56,230 bases of DNA from Calothrix sp. CSU_2_0 (GCA_012034595.1 JAAUPE010000032.1:1-56230); one strand, 5' to 3'. Counted from the stretch's first letter, positions 27,477-37,800 are shown. Program-made: numbers and translations. Notes: generated by a model not told the origin, from the letters alone.

Positions 27477-29294
27477 TTAGAAAGTGAAGGTTGTTCTTAG
27501 AGTACCGATGAAAGCATCATCGTTATTACTACTTTGACCAGGTGCTGTCAACCAGATAACACCAGGAGTAATTGAGATGTTGTCGCTAATGCGGTACTTG
27601 TAGAAACCTTCAATGTGGTAAGGGATATCACGATTGCCGCTACCACCACGAGCCAATGAGTAAGGTTCAGCACCTGCAAAGATACCAAGCACGTTACCCT
27701 TCTTACCAAAGTCAGGAAGCGCGACACCTAAACCATAGCTCCATGCTTCATAGTCATCGTCAGAACCGAAACCAGTAACGTCATGGTAAGATACGAAACC
27801 GCTAATGGAGAGCTTATCGCTCGGTCTAAAAGCTAACGAAGCACCATAAGAATTACTCGAAGATGCGTTTGTATTGCTCATCAGGTTCGATTGGTTGGTC
27901 CCAACAACACCAAGGTTGCGGTTTAATGAGCCAATTCCATCTAGGTTAGGTACGTCACCAGTACCAGCAACACCACCACTATCAAATAAGGTGCTACCTG
28001 CACCATGATAACCGTGAACGTAGGTTGCTGCTAAAGCCACACGTTCGCCCAAGTTGAAGTTAACTTGTCCGAGTGCTGCGTAGTTGCCTTCAAACAAACC
28101 AGTACCTTGGCTGGCTTCACCTGGTGTTGCGCTGGGTCTATTTGCTTCCGATGCCAAATAGCCAACGGTAATCGAACTAGGCTTGAGAATACCACCACCT
28201 TTACCAAAGGGGAGATTCAACGCTGCACCAGCACCACCACCGACACGGTAGATAGGACTTTCCGATGCGAATGTCGAAAGAGCACCATTACCACCGTCGT
28301 AGTCTTCAAAGTAGGGGTTGTTGGTTGCTGCGTAGTCGCTGTGGATACCACCAGTCGCCGCAACATACAGTTGAGCGGGACCAACGGGGACGTAGTAAGC
28401 TAACCAATCAAGAGATACATTATTACCAGTGTCACCAATGTTAAAGGTTTGAAGACCTTCGGAAGTGCCGTTTGCACCACCTGGTGTACCCAAGTCTAAG
28501 CGGTTGGCGTTACCAGAAGCTAAACGGGTATGCAATACGTCCTTACCTGTGAAGCTGGTTTGTAAGTCTAAACGAACACGGTTTTGAAAAACAGTGTTGT
28601 TTCTGTCGCCAGCTTGGTCGCCAAAGGCATCGGTGACGGCGAAGATTGCTTCACCAACCAGTTTGGTAGTGGTGGAGAATTGGTTAGCTTCCAACTCGGC
28701 TGTGCGTGCTTCTAAAGCATCAACACGACCGCGTAGGGTTGCGAGTTCAGCGCTAAATTCTTCTTGCAAGCGCTGTAGGGTTGCCAAATCTTCTTTAGTT
28801 ACCAAGTCAGCTGTTGCGGTGGCGATTAATTCGTTAACGCGATCCAAGCAAGCGTTTAAACCTGCGGCAAACTCGTAACGAGTTAATGCACGATTACCGC
28901 GATATGTTCCGTTGGGATAACCAGCGATACAGCCGTAACGTTCTACAAGGGATTGCAATGCTTGGAATGCCCAGTCGGTTGGTTGAACATCGGAAAATTG
29001 TGAAACCGATGTAACTTGACCTTGGGAGTTGCCTTTCCCTTCGTTGCTGTACTTATTGATTTGATCCAGAGTGTTGACTTCGGTTTGCTGTGTCTGGGTT
29101 TGAGCAAATAACTCTGGTTTTTGAGCCGCTTCAATTGGGGTAACGGCTGTAAATACTGTTGCTGTGGATGTTTCTACTTTAGCTGTTTCCGTTGTCGCGG
29201 TATTGGGAGCAGCGTAAGCCGACGATGATAGCAAAAGCGTCGCGCCTAAAACTGCTGGGCTTACCACTAGGGATTTCCACAAAATATTTGACAT
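27477..29294 (-). CDS. SLH-domain carbohydrate-selective/iron uptake porin (OprB family)
   Basis: 605 residues from the ATG at 29294, chosen because AGGAAAG and GGAG lie just before it; the ATG at 29327 has no such site. A signal peptide (MSNILWKSLVVSPAVLGATL, cleavage after AYA) leads to one SLH domain (QFSDVQPTDWAFQALQSLVE, then NRALTRYEFAAGLNACLDRV), a coiled coil (EEFSAELATLRGRVDALEAR), and an OprB-type beta-barrel ending in aromatic RTTFTF. This is the abundant cyanobacterial outer-membrane porin architecture: the SLH part grips the peptidoglycan-linked polysaccharide and the barrel passes small solutes or ions. Several paralogues per genome are usual. Monocistronic, with a long leader region. 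Confidence 0.93.
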   Translation of the reverse strand: MSNILWKSLVVSPAVLGATLLLSSSAYAAPNTATTETAKVETSTATVFTAVTPIEAAQKPELFAQTQTQQTEVNTLDQINKYSNEGKGNSQGQVTSVSQFSDVQPTDWAFQALQSLVERYGCIAGYPNGTYRGNRALTRYEFAAGLNACLDRVNELIATATADLVTKEDLATLQRLQEEFSAELATLRGRVDALEARTAELEANQFSTTTKLVGEAIFAVTDAFGDQAGDRNNTVFQNRVRLDLQTSFTGKDVLHTRLASGNANRLDLGTPGGANGTSEGLQTFNIGDTGNNVSLDWLAYYVPVGPAQLYVAATGGIHSDYAATNNPYFEDYDGGNGALSTFASESPIYRVGGGAGAALNLPFGKGGGILKPSSITVGYLASEANRPSATPGEASQGTGLFEGNYAALGQVNFNLGERVALAATYVHGYHGAGSTLFDSGGVAGTGDVPNLDGIGSLNRNLGVVGTNQSNLMSNTNASSSNSYGASLAFRPSDKLSISGFVSYHDVTGFGSDDDYEAWSYGLGVALPDFGKKGNVLGIFAGAEPYSLARGGSGNRDIPYHIEGFYKYRISDNISITPGVIWLTAPGQSSNNDDAFIGTLRTTFTF

Positions 29295-29910
29295 CTTTCC
29301 TGTTCTCCTCACACCTTCTGTAGACATTTTGTTTGCTGCAACTAAATGTTTGGTTAATGCTACTTGATTGTTTAGACGTGCTTACCGGGGTAAAAGTGCC
29401 CATTACAATTTCAGTTTTAGCAAACCTAACTACAATTTTATAGTCAGATTAACAATTTATGCGATTAACTTATGAGAATAAAATTGCTTTATAACTTGAC
29501 ATTATAAACCACTATTTTCGCCCCATGACAAGATAATAGCGTTCACCAGGCGAACTGTCACATGTTATGAGAAGAATATTTTTTGAGCCGGATTGTGTAC
29601 TGATAGTAGATTTATCCAAGGTTCCCGTATAATTCATCAACTAATGGTAGATATAGTCAAATATATTGATTGATATTCTTAGAGAGGAATACTTGATATT
29701 TTTCACATGTTGTCGAAAGGAATTACGATCGCAATTTCATTAAGACCTATTTGTTGTATCTACAAATTTCCCTACATTTGCTTAAAATAGGGTCAGTCCA
29801 AGTCCACTTCATCTGGAATAGACATTGAGAAACTCGATTTAAACAGGTGAAAACCGTAATTAATTACTACGCGATACGACAAAGCGGTTGCTAAGGTTAT
29901 CGCAACGGCT
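29295..29910. other. intergenic region, porin leader and divergent promoters
   Basis: 616 nt between divergent genes. Near the porin a purine-rich AGGAG/AGGAAAG leader is seen. The 33-nt dispersed repeat copy 2 lies at 29871-29903. No confident Fur box was found despite the porin's likely iron link. Confidence 0.45.
29871..29903 (+). repeat. 33-nt dispersed repeat, copy 2
   Basis: Same length and framework as 1400-1432 (GCGATAC...AAGCGGTTGCTAAGG...ATCGC), with about 8 differences. It ends 7 nt before the DUF411 gene start, so it may form part of that gene's leader RNA. Confidence 0.6.
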
Positions 29911-30495
29911 ATGTCAATTTTTTTAATAAAACTTAGGATATTTGAAGTGGCACAAAAGCAATTCATGTATTGGTGGGAAAAATGCTGGCATTTTATCAGG
30001 GTACATATGGCGATCGCGATCGTCATGTTGGGTATTTTGGCAAGCACGACTCCAAGTTCTCTGGCAGTTGCGACTCAATTGACGACTCCGACTAGGTACC
30101 TGGGAACACAACCAGCAAATGTAAGCGTATATCGTAGTCCTGATTGTAGCTGTTGTGGTGGCTGGATTGACCATTTGAAAACCCAGGGTTTTTTAGTCCA
30201 AGATTTTCCCACACCTGATATTGAGGCAGTAAAGCAAAAGTACCATGTGCCAAATGACTTAGCGTCTTGCCACACGGCAATTGTGAGTGAATATGTCATC
30301 GAAGGACATGTTCCCGCACAAGATATTCGACGCTTGCTCCAAGAAAAATCCCATGTTTCTGGTTTGTCTGTTCCCCAAATGCCTGTGGGTACTCCGGGGA
30401 TGGAGATGGGAAATAAAAAAGACCCATTTAAGGTATTTTCTTTCGATTCCCAAGACTCAGTTGTGGTATTTAATGATTATCCACTCGGAGTTTAG
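29911..30495 (+). CDS. DUF411 metal-binding protein
   Basis: 194 residues, or shorter if translation starts at the internal Met at 29968. A hydrophobic N-terminal segment (MAIAIVMLGILASTTPSSLA) suggests export to the periplasm. The DUF411 domain follows: a thioredoxin-like strand with VYRSPDCSCCGGWIDHLKTQ (Cys cluster C-x-C-C), ASCHTAIVSEYVIEGHVPA (Cys-His pair), and the Met-rich QMPVGTPGMEMG. DUF411 proteins are linked to copper handling and resistance; the Cys/His/Met pattern fits Cu(I) binding. It converges on the zinc/manganese importer genes across a strong terminator. Confidence 0.85.
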   Translation: MSIFLIKLRIFEVAQKQFMYWWEKCWHFIRVHMAIAIVMLGILASTTPSSLAVATQLTTPTRYLGTQPANVSVYRSPDCSCCGGWIDHLKTQGFLVQDFPTPDIEAVKQKYHVPNDLASCHTAIVSEYVIEGHVPAQDIRRLLQEKSHVSGLSVPQMPVGTPGMEMGNKKDPFKVFSFDSQDSVVVFNDYPLGV

Positions 30496-30560
30496 CTGAA
30501 CCAGTTTCCGTCCACAAAACAAAGACTGCGGGTAGACAGCAACGGAGGAGAGTACCCTAA

Positions 30561-30591
30561 AAGTATTATGATAAGTAATATCATAATACTT
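30561..30591. terminator. bidirectional intrinsic terminator
   Basis: AAGTATTATGATA, a 5-nt loop, TATCATAATACTT, then TTT on the + side and AAAA on the other. A 13-bp perfect stem centred between two convergent stop codons (30495 and 30605). Confidence 0.85.
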
Positions 30592-30604
30592 TTTATCTAA
30601 ACTA

Positions 30605-31624
30605 TTAATTACTAGCTTTAGCCTGAAACTCAGTAAATTTACCTCCTAACCCCTCAACAATATTTTTAGTATTCGCTTTCAGCATCTTCTGATAGGTGTC
30701 ACCTTCGCTACCAGTTTCCCCTAAACCATCAGCAAAAATTTCTTTGTCGGAAACCTTTACCTTAGCTTCCTTCGCTACCGTTTCAATCAGCTTGGGATTG
30801 ATGCTGAGTTCTGCAAAAATTGTCGGAACCTGGACTTTTTCAACGGTTTTAACAGTCTCTTTCACCCTTGCAGCCGTCGGTTTTTCCTCCGTACTAATAC
30901 CCTCCAATGCCGCGACTGGAATACCGTAAGCCTTTGAGTAATATCCCAAAGCATCGTGAGTTGTGACTAAAGTCCGCGATGCGCTTGGAATTGTTGCTAT
31001 TTGTGACTTAATCCAGGTGTCAATCTGCCCTAGTTCGGTAGTAATAGCTTTGGCATTTTTCGCGTAGAGTTCTGCATTCTCTGGAGCGACTTTCGCTAGA
31101 TTAGTTTGAATTGTTTCCACTATACGGACACCATTTTGAGCATCGTGGAAAACATGGGGGTCATTTTCCACCTTGCCGTCTTCCTCAAACTTTTGGGGGG
31201 TAGGAACTGCCACTTCATCAACTGCAATTTTCGGCGCTGTGTTAGAAGTTGCTTGAACCAATTTCACTATACTTGGTTCAAAATTATAACCTCCGTACAA
31301 TACCAGTTTGGCATTTTCAATCGCTTTACGGTCTTCTGGAGTGGCTTGATAGACATGGGGGTCAGCCCCAGGCTTAACCAAACAACTCAAGTCAACCGTA
31401 TTTCCCGCAACTTGCTTGGTCAAATCACACAAGATACTGTTGCTTGCCACTACCTTAATCCCTTTACCACTAGCTGCTGCCGTTGATGGGGCGACGACGG
31501 GATTCGATGTAGGTGTACTCTGACTGGTTTCGCTACCTTCGGGAGTTTGAGCGCAGCCGCTAAACAAGCCAACAGTCAAGGCTAGTGCTGCGACTCTTGT
31601 AGTCAAACGTAGAGCTATATGCAT
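30605..31624 (-). CDS. metal (Zn/Mn) ABC transporter substrate-binding lipoprotein
   Basis: About 339 residues from the Met of MHIALRLTT (31624). A signal peptide ends in lipobox LFSGC. The cluster-9 metal-binding fold is clear: VVASNSILCDLTKQVAGNTV, GADPHVYQATPEDRKAI, LYGGYNFEP, NDPHVFHDAQNGVRIV, VTTHDALGYYSKAYGIP. Candidate metal ligands are the His of DPHVY, the His of DPHVFHD and the His of TTHDAL, plus a late Asp. The His-rich loop of classical ZnuA is absent, so zinc versus manganese is undecided. It diverges from the ATPase and permease genes with a Zur-like box between. Confidence 0.9.
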   Translation of the reverse strand: MHIALRLTTRVAALALTVGLFSGCAQTPEGSETSQSTPTSNPVVAPSTAAASGKGIKVVASNSILCDLTKQVAGNTVDLSCLVKPGADPHVYQATPEDRKAIENAKLVLYGGYNFEPSIVKLVQATSNTAPKIAVDEVAVPTPQKFEEDGKVENDPHVFHDAQNGVRIVETIQTNLAKVAPENAELYAKNAKAITTELGQIDTWIKSQIATIPSASRTLVTTHDALGYYSKAYGIPVAALEGISTEEKPTAARVKETVKTVEKVQVPTIFAELSINPKLIETVAKEAKVKVSDKEIFADGLGETGSEGDTYQKMLKANTKNIVEGLGGKFTEFQAKASN

Positions 31625-31662
31625 ATTTTGAAACACTTCTAAATTAGCTTATTGGTGTAAAA

Positions 31663-31677
31663 TGATAATCGTTGTTA
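31663..31677. promoter_or_regulatory. candidate Zur/Fur-type operator
   Basis: TGATAATCGTTGTTA, a 7-1-7 element. The left half is a perfect TGATAAT and the right half matches ATTATCA at 4 of 7. It sits in the 65-nt divergent gap between the substrate-binding protein and the ATPase, where it could repress both arms. Cyanobacterial Zur boxes follow TGATAAT-N-ATTATCA. Confidence 0.55.
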
Positions 31678-31689
31678 AACTAATGTATC

Positions 31690-32436
31690 ATGCTAGAGGT
31701 TCTTGAATTAGCTGTCAACTATCGGGGGGTACAAGGACTCAATCAAGTTAGTTTCCATGTCGGACAAGGGACACTAGTCGGAATTTTAGGACCGAATGGG
31801 GCAGGTAAAAGTACTTTGTTTAAAGCGATACTGGGATTGATTCCCGCAGTTAGTGGTACTGTTAGTTACAAACACAATCCACTGCAACAGCAACTAGAGA
31901 AAGTCGCCTACGTACCGCAGCGATCGCAAATCGATTGGGATTATCCAATTACCGTTGAGAATGTGGTGATGATGGCGCGAACCCGTACCCTGGGCTGGTT
32001 TCGCCGTCCAGGTCGTCCGGCTCAAGAGGTTGTTAAAAATGCTTTGGAGCAGGTATCGATGTTCTCGTTGCGCGATCGCCGTATTGGGGAGCTATCTGGT
32101 GGACAACAGCAGCGAGTCTTCCTTGCCCGTGCTTTGGCTCAACAAGCAGATTTATTGATATTTGATGAGCCATTCGCTGGAGTAGATGTCAAAACCGAAG
32201 CAATCATTCTAGAGGTATTTGCCGAATTGCGATCGCAAGGGAAAATATTGCTAGTCAGTAATCACGATTGGGGGGAAGCATTGACACAGTTGGATAGATT
32301 GCTGTTATTGAACCAAAGCTTGATTGCCGATGGTTCTCCGATGGAAGTGATGACTCCTGAGAATTTGCAACGTGCTTACGGCAAAACAATCCAGAATCCA
32401 CCGCACCAACATTCTAAATCAACATTTTTCTGTTGA
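31690..32436 (+). CDS. metal (Zn/Mn) ABC transporter ATP-binding protein
   Basis: 248 residues. Walker A is [20 protein letters not shown] (~33-52), the ABC signature is LSGGQQQRVFLARALAQQ (~137), Walker B is LLIFDEPFAGVD, and the switch His is in LLVSNHDWGEAL. QIDWDYPITVENVVMMARTR is typical of the MntB/ZnuC-type ATPases of the cluster-9 metal importers. It energises the permease encoded 56 nt downstream and works with the divergently encoded binding lipoprotein. Confidence 0.92.
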   Translation: MLEVLELAVNYRGVQGLNQVSFHVGQGTLVGILGPNGAGKSTLFKAILGLIPAVSGTVSYKHNPLQQQLEKVAYVPQRSQIDWDYPITVENVVMMARTRTLGWFRRPGRPAQEVVKNALEQVSMFSLRDRRIGELSGGQQQRVFLARALAQQADLLIFDEPFAGVDVKTEAIILEVFAELRSQGKILLVSNHDWGEALTQLDRLLLLNQSLIADGSPMEVMTPENLQRAYGKTIQNPPHQHSKSTFFC

Positions 32437-32492
32437 AGTCACGAGTCCGCTAAAATTAATCGCTAATATTCAATAATAAAGATTATTAATCT

Positions 32493-33380
32493 ATGCTGAA
32501 TTGGTTATTAGAACCTTTAAGCTACGAATTTATGAGGAATGCGATCGCTATTGGTATAGTGGTCGGTATTCTCTGTCCGGTAATTGGGAGTTACTTAATT
32601 GTCCAACGGATGGCGCTTTTAGGGGATGTAATTGCCCATTGCGTGTTACCTGGGCTATCAATTTCCTTCTTTTTAGGAATTGATATCATGATTGGTGCTT
32701 TTACTTCTGGGATGTTGAGTACATTTTTAATCGCTTGGATTCGCTCCCAATCCCGTGTTACGGTAGATGCAGCGATGACATTCACCTTTTCGTCATTTTT
32801 TGCATTAGGGGTGACGCTGATTTCCGTACTCAAAAATAAGCTTGACTTAGATAGTTTTTTGTTTGGTGATATTTTAGGAGTCACATCCACAGATATCCAC
32901 CGAACGCTGATGATTGCGGCGATTATTCTGGTAACAGTCAGGTTATTTTATAAGGAACTGTTGTTTTATACTTTTGATAAAACAGGTGCCCAAGCGGTTG
33001 GTTTGCCAGTAAACATGATTAATCTTGGCTTTACGGCGGCGGTAACGTTGACTATTATTGTAAGTATGCAAGCTGTTGGGGTACTTTTGGTAATTTCGAT
33101 GCTGGTGGGACCAGCTTTGATTTCCTATTTGCTAGTTAAAGAGCTACATCAGATGATGTTATTAGGGGCATTTGTAGGAGCATGTGTCAGTATCGCAGGC
33201 GTGTATATCAGTTACTATCACAATGTCCCATCTGGTCCAGCGATTGTTTTAGTTTCATCTGTTCTATTCCTGCTAGCGTTGCTATTTAGTCCCTCTCAAG
33301 GAGTTTTAACTCGTCCGGATATGGCAACTAACCCAGGAACAATTTTTCGGCAATTGGGATTATTTAAAGGGAATAAATAA
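32493..33380 (+). CDS. metal (Zn/Mn) ABC transporter permease
   Basis: 295 residues with eight or nine membrane helices of the ABC-3 family. Family segments include GSYLIVQRMALLGDVIAHCV followed by LPGLSISFFLG, the SFLFGDILGVTS loop, and EALF-type KTGAQAVGLPVNMINLGFTA. It forms the transmembrane pore of the importer with the preceding ATPase. The last ~25 residues are a cytoplasmic tail. ATPase and permease are very likely one transcript. Confidence 0.92.
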   Translation: MLNWLLEPLSYEFMRNAIAIGIVVGILCPVIGSYLIVQRMALLGDVIAHCVLPGLSISFFLGIDIMIGAFTSGMLSTFLIAWIRSQSRVTVDAAMTFTFSSFFALGVTLISVLKNKLDLDSFLFGDILGVTSTDIHRTLMIAAIILVTVRLFYKELLFYTFDKTGAQAVGLPVNMINLGFTAAVTLTIIVSMQAVGVLLVISMLVGPALISYLLVKELHQMMLLGAFVGACVSIAGVYISYYHNVPSGPAIVLVSSVLFLLALLFSPSQGVLTRPDMATNPGTIFRQLGLFKGNK

Positions 33381-33450
33381 TTTTTTTTCCGGTGTAAACA
33401 CCACCACAGAATGGTCGGTATACTGAATGAGAAAATAATTAAGCCCTTAG

Positions 33451-34020
33451 ATGGATACACCAACTATAACTGATGATATTTCGCTGCTCCAAAGGATTGG
33501 CAAACAGGATCAAACAGCTTTATCCCAACTCTATGATCGCTATGCCACAATAATCTATTCTATGGCATTTAGGAGTTTGCGATCGGTCGAAGAAAGCGAA
33601 GAAACTGTACTAGACGTTTTTGCTCAAGTATGGCGAATCGCCGAACGTTATGATGTAAAAAAGGGTAAAGCAGACACTTGGTTATTTTTGTTAGCTCGCA
33701 GTCGAATTTTAGACCGACTTCGTAAACTCAAGCGTAGTCAACCCTCATATCCGATAGAAACCGAATTAGGAGATATCCAAATTCCATCATCCAGCGTAGA
33801 ACCTATTGAGGAGGTGCTACTTAACGAAAGACGCGATCGCATTTTATCAGCACTCACAAATCTACCAAAAGAACAAAGTTTAGTAATTGAATTAGCTTAT
33901 TATCAAGGTTTAACCCATAGCCAGATTTCTGCTGAAATTGGTGTTTCTTTGGGAACTGTAAAAACTAGAATTCGATTGGGCTTAAATAAATTGAAATCGG
34001 TTTTGGGCATTGGAGTTTAG
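33451..34020 (+). CDS. ECF-type RNA polymerase sigma factor
   Basis: 189 residues. Region 2 (ALSQLYDRYATIIYSMAFRS, then EETVLDVFAQVWRIAERYDV, then KGKADTWLFLLARSRILDRL) and region 4 (ALTNLPKEQSLVIELAYYQG, then LTHSQISAEIGVSLGTVKTR) are joined by a short linker: the two-domain ECF layout. It most resembles the SigK/SigG-like groups partnered with zinc or cupin anti-sigma factors. An anti-sigma gene follows 93 nt downstream. The stimulus is unknown; ChrR-type partners respond to singlet oxygen or peroxides. Confidence 0.92.
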   Translation: MDTPTITDDISLLQRIGKQDQTALSQLYDRYATIIYSMAFRSLRSVEESEETVLDVFAQVWRIAERYDVKKGKADTWLFLLARSRILDRLRKLKRSQPSYPIETELGDIQIPSSSVEPIEEVLLNERRDRILSALTNLPKEQSLVIELAYYQGLTHSQISAEIGVSLGTVKTRIRLGLNKLKSVLGIGV

Positions 34021-34113
34021 GCATTATTAAGCCTCATTCGCATCTTTAACTGTCCATATACCCAAACAATTATATTAAAAATCATATTATTAACTAGAAG
34101 TGAAACCTAAATA

Positions 34114-34737
34114 ATGAACACTGAAAACCATTGTTTCTGCGAATTAGCTCCCCTCTATGTATTAGATTTACTAAGTGAGGCAGAGCGACTTTGGGTTGAG
34201 AAAAAATTAGCAGAATCTCCAGAACTCAGGCAAGAACTAGCACAATATGAAACAGTAATCACAGAAATTCCTTATAGTTTACCAATTTTACCAATGGCGA
34301 CTAATTTGAAAAACAAATTATTTGCCCGCTTAGAATTGGAACCCGTGACACCCCAAGCAAATATAAATACTAGTGTAAACAGTAACTTAGCATCATCAAT
34401 GACATCAGTACGGATGCGAGATGTGCAATGGCAAACTCACTTTGTTCCCGGTTCCGAAATCGCCATTCTGTATACCGATTTAATTAAACGCGAGATTGTC
34501 GGGCTTTTTCGCGCTATTCCAGGGATGAATTATGCTCTACACCGTCATGCTGCGACTGAAGAGATATATATGCTACAAGGAGATTTGGTAATTGGGGATG
34601 AGGTTTATGGTGCTTATGACTACATTCGCTCCGAACCTGGTTCAACCCATACACCGTACACCAATGGGGGTTGTATGTTCTTTTTCCGTACCTCAATGGA
34701 TGATGAGTATCCAGATTTAGTAGAAGTTGGAGTTTAG
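34114..34737 (+). CDS. ChrR-like cupin anti-sigma factor
   Basis: 207 residues. The N-terminal ~100 form an anti-sigma-like helical domain (CELAPLYVLDLLSEAERLWV). The C-terminal half is a cupin with the metal motif in YALHRHAATEEIYMLQGDL and a second-motif His in GSTHTPYTNGG. In Rhodobacter ChrR the N-terminal domain binds zinc through H-x3-C-x2-C. Here the only candidates are the clustered His6, Cys7 and Cys9 (NHCFC), so that zinc site is altered or lost. The cupin site is complete. Expected role: hold the upstream sigma factor until the cupin senses an oxidant. Cytoplasmic, with no membrane segment. Confidence 0.85.
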   Translation: MNTENHCFCELAPLYVLDLLSEAERLWVEKKLAESPELRQELAQYETVITEIPYSLPILPMATNLKNKLFARLELEPVTPQANINTSVNSNLASSMTSVRMRDVQWQTHFVPGSEIAILYTDLIKREIVGLFRAIPGMNYALHRHAATEEIYMLQGDLVIGDEVYGAYDYIRSEPGSTHTPYTNGGCMFFFRTSMDDEYPDLVEVGV

Positions 34738-34846
34738 TTATTGCTGAGTCTTGCCCTCAAAATGGAAGTTTGAAACGTCAATCATACAATCTTATGTAAA
34801 AATTGCTAGTATACTAAATAACCGCTCTACTTGGGAAAAGACTAGT

Positions 34847-37800
34847 ATGCAACAGTCTACTTCTGGCTTTCAAGAAAACTTTGTTAAAAAAATTGCCAAG
34901 TGGAAAGCTGGATTGGCTGATTTGGGACGACGAAATCCTCTCATCAAGTTTAAGGAAGATAGTCCCCGTACTTTGGAAATAGTGACAGATGAACCAGAAA
35001 TTCTCTTCCATAACCTGATAGAAGGCAAGAAAAAACTTAAGTTTCAAATGCTTGATAGTGACAATCAAGATATTATTCAGTCGAGAGGAACTAGAGCATT
35101 ACCAGCAGACAGAAATCCTCTCGAATTAATAACTAAGCAAACTGGTAATGAGCAGCTAAAACGGCTTAAAAGATTACGTAGTGAAGCTAAAAGGTCATTT
35201 GAAGAACGAGGTGTGAACAGCTTATTTATAGCGATTGGAACCTTAACTTGGTACGACAAGGATAAACCAGAAGATGCTTTGCGATCGCCACTAGTTTTAG
35301 TGCCTGTAGAGTTAATTAAAGAACCTAGACTAGATATTTATAAGATATCGGTTTTAGACGAAGAGATTGTATTAAATCCAACTTTGGCGCAAAAATTAAA
35401 GCAAACTTTTGGTATTGAGCTTCCAGAGCAAGAAGCTATCCAAGGATTAAATTATAACGAGATTATTGACGAGATTAGAGAGCTATTAGCAGAACAAAAA
35501 ACCTGGGAAATTAAAGAGAATGTATTTCTCTCATTATTTTCCTATGCGAAAGCTGCAATGGTTCGAGACATCATTGAAAATGAAGCTTTAATTTTTTCCC
35601 ATCCAATTCTACAAGCAATTAGTGGCGATTTAACTACATATCAGTCTAATTATAGAGAACCTTTACCTGCGTCTACTCTAGATTCAAAAATTAAACCTCA
35701 ACGAATATTTCAAATTCTTGATGCTGATTCTAGCCAGCAGGTTGTAATTGAAGCAGCAAAATCTGGTTCTAGTTTTGTGGTTCAAGGTCCACCAGGAACG
35801 GGAAAAAGTCAAACCATTGTGAATATGATTGCTGAACTGATTGGTGATGGCAAATCAGTTTTATTAGTTGCAGAAAAAGAGACAGCTTTAAGTGTCGTTT
35901 ATAAACGTATGGCTGAATGTGGTTTAGACCACATGTGTCTAAATCTCCATCACAGTGGAACAACAAATAAGCGCATACTTATAGAGAATTTATCGAAAAC
36001 TATTGAATATCTTGAGCAAATTTACAATGTCAAAAATGACTATCTCTTCTTTGAAAGGCTTGTTTCTACACGTCAATTTATAAATTCATATCTTACCAGT
36101 TTACACGTCAAAGAAAAACCTTTAGATAAATCACCCTTCGAGATATTTGGTGAGCTTTTGCAAAAAGAACGGGAAGCAGTTCCTAGCATCAGTATCACAT
36201 TTTCTAACTTCAGTCAATGGAATCCTACTAAATTACAAGAAGCAGAAAATTTATTAAATCAATTAGCACAATTTTTGGATTTCTTTCAGGGAGAAAAAAC
36301 AACCATTTGGGCAAAAAGTTCTCTAAACTCTTATTCCTATGAGCTTGAACTGCAAATTAGGGAGAAAATAGAGGGATTTCAGCAAGCAATTTCTTCAATT
36401 CAAAATATTAATCAACAATTGCAAGCAACTCTAAAAATTCAACCTTTGTCGAATTTGGAGTCTTTAGATAAGTGCGATCCAGCCCTATCACATATAATAA
36501 AAGCTCCCTTGAACTTACCAGAAAACTGGGTTGAAGTTGATATAATAACTGCTCAGAATGTCTTTGTAATTCTAAAAACAGATGTTCAAGAGATTGAAAA
36601 AAATAAACTTTCGCAAGAAGCGCAAAATTTACTCGGTCAGCTTTCTTCATTTCTACCCTTTTTAAGAGGAGAAAAAACAACTATGTGGGCACGAAGTAAT
36701 TTAACTTCTTGTTCTGAGAAACTGAAATCAGAAATCAAAAATAAAATCAATAAATTCCAACAAGTACTTAATTTGACTCAAGAGTGTACTCAAAAACTTC
36801 AACTAATTTTAAAAGTTAAAATTCAGCCTTTAGCAAGTTTAGTAGATTTAGAAACTTGTTTGATTACTGTAAAATATATTTTGAAATGCCCATTAAATTT
36901 ACCTAATGACTGGATTAAATTAGATATATTAACTGCTCAAGATGCATTACATCTTTTAAAAGCAGACATTCAAGAAATTGAAAAAAATAAGCCTTCACAA
37001 GAAGCGCAAAACTTGCTAGGTCAACTTTCTTCATTTTTACCATTCTTAAAAGGTGAAAAAACAACTATTTGGGCAGAAAGCACTTTAAGTGTTTGTTCTG
37101 AGACACTAGAATTAGAAATCAAGAATAAGATCAATAAATTTCAACAAGCTATTTTTTCGATTCAGACAGTTAGCAAGCATAACCAAATATTTTTAGAAAT
37201 TCAGCCATTCTCGAATTTAGAAGAATTAGAAACTTGTCTTCCTGCCTTTAAGCATATATTAGAAATTCCATTTAACTCGCCAGAAAATTGGACTAGCTGC
37301 AACATTCCTAATGCTGAAAGTGCTATCAATAAATTAAAAGCAGATATTAAGTTTTTGTCGGAAAATGAACTATTTTTAAAACAAAAATATAAGCCTGAAT
37401 TATTCTCCTCACAATTACCTAGTCTTGCTAATAGATATCAAAAATACAGTCGTTTTTGGTTGCTTAGAATTTTGAACCCAAAATACAGACGTGATGTCAA
37501 ATTTTTGAAGAACCTAAGTATTGGAGAGAAATTATCTTCCTACAAAGAATTAAAACGTGATTTGTTACAAGCTGTTCAAGTACAAGCTGCACGAAATGAG
37601 CTTTATCAAAATAATTATCCTGCTCGTCAAGTTTTTGGTGATTTATTTAATCCAGAAGTTTCGCACGAAACTGAGTTAGAGGAAATTGAACAAGCTTTAA
37701 ATTGGTTGGTTAGATTAGGACGGTATTCGATCAATCCTGATGCTGTGCAGCAAATCGTAAATTCTTCTTCCGGACGACACGAATTAGCTGAATTAGTTAA

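Noticed and set aside
34751-34846. TTG start 32 codons upstream for the helicase
   Set aside because: The added residues are unconserved in type, and the DUF4011-like start follows MQQSTSG at 34847.
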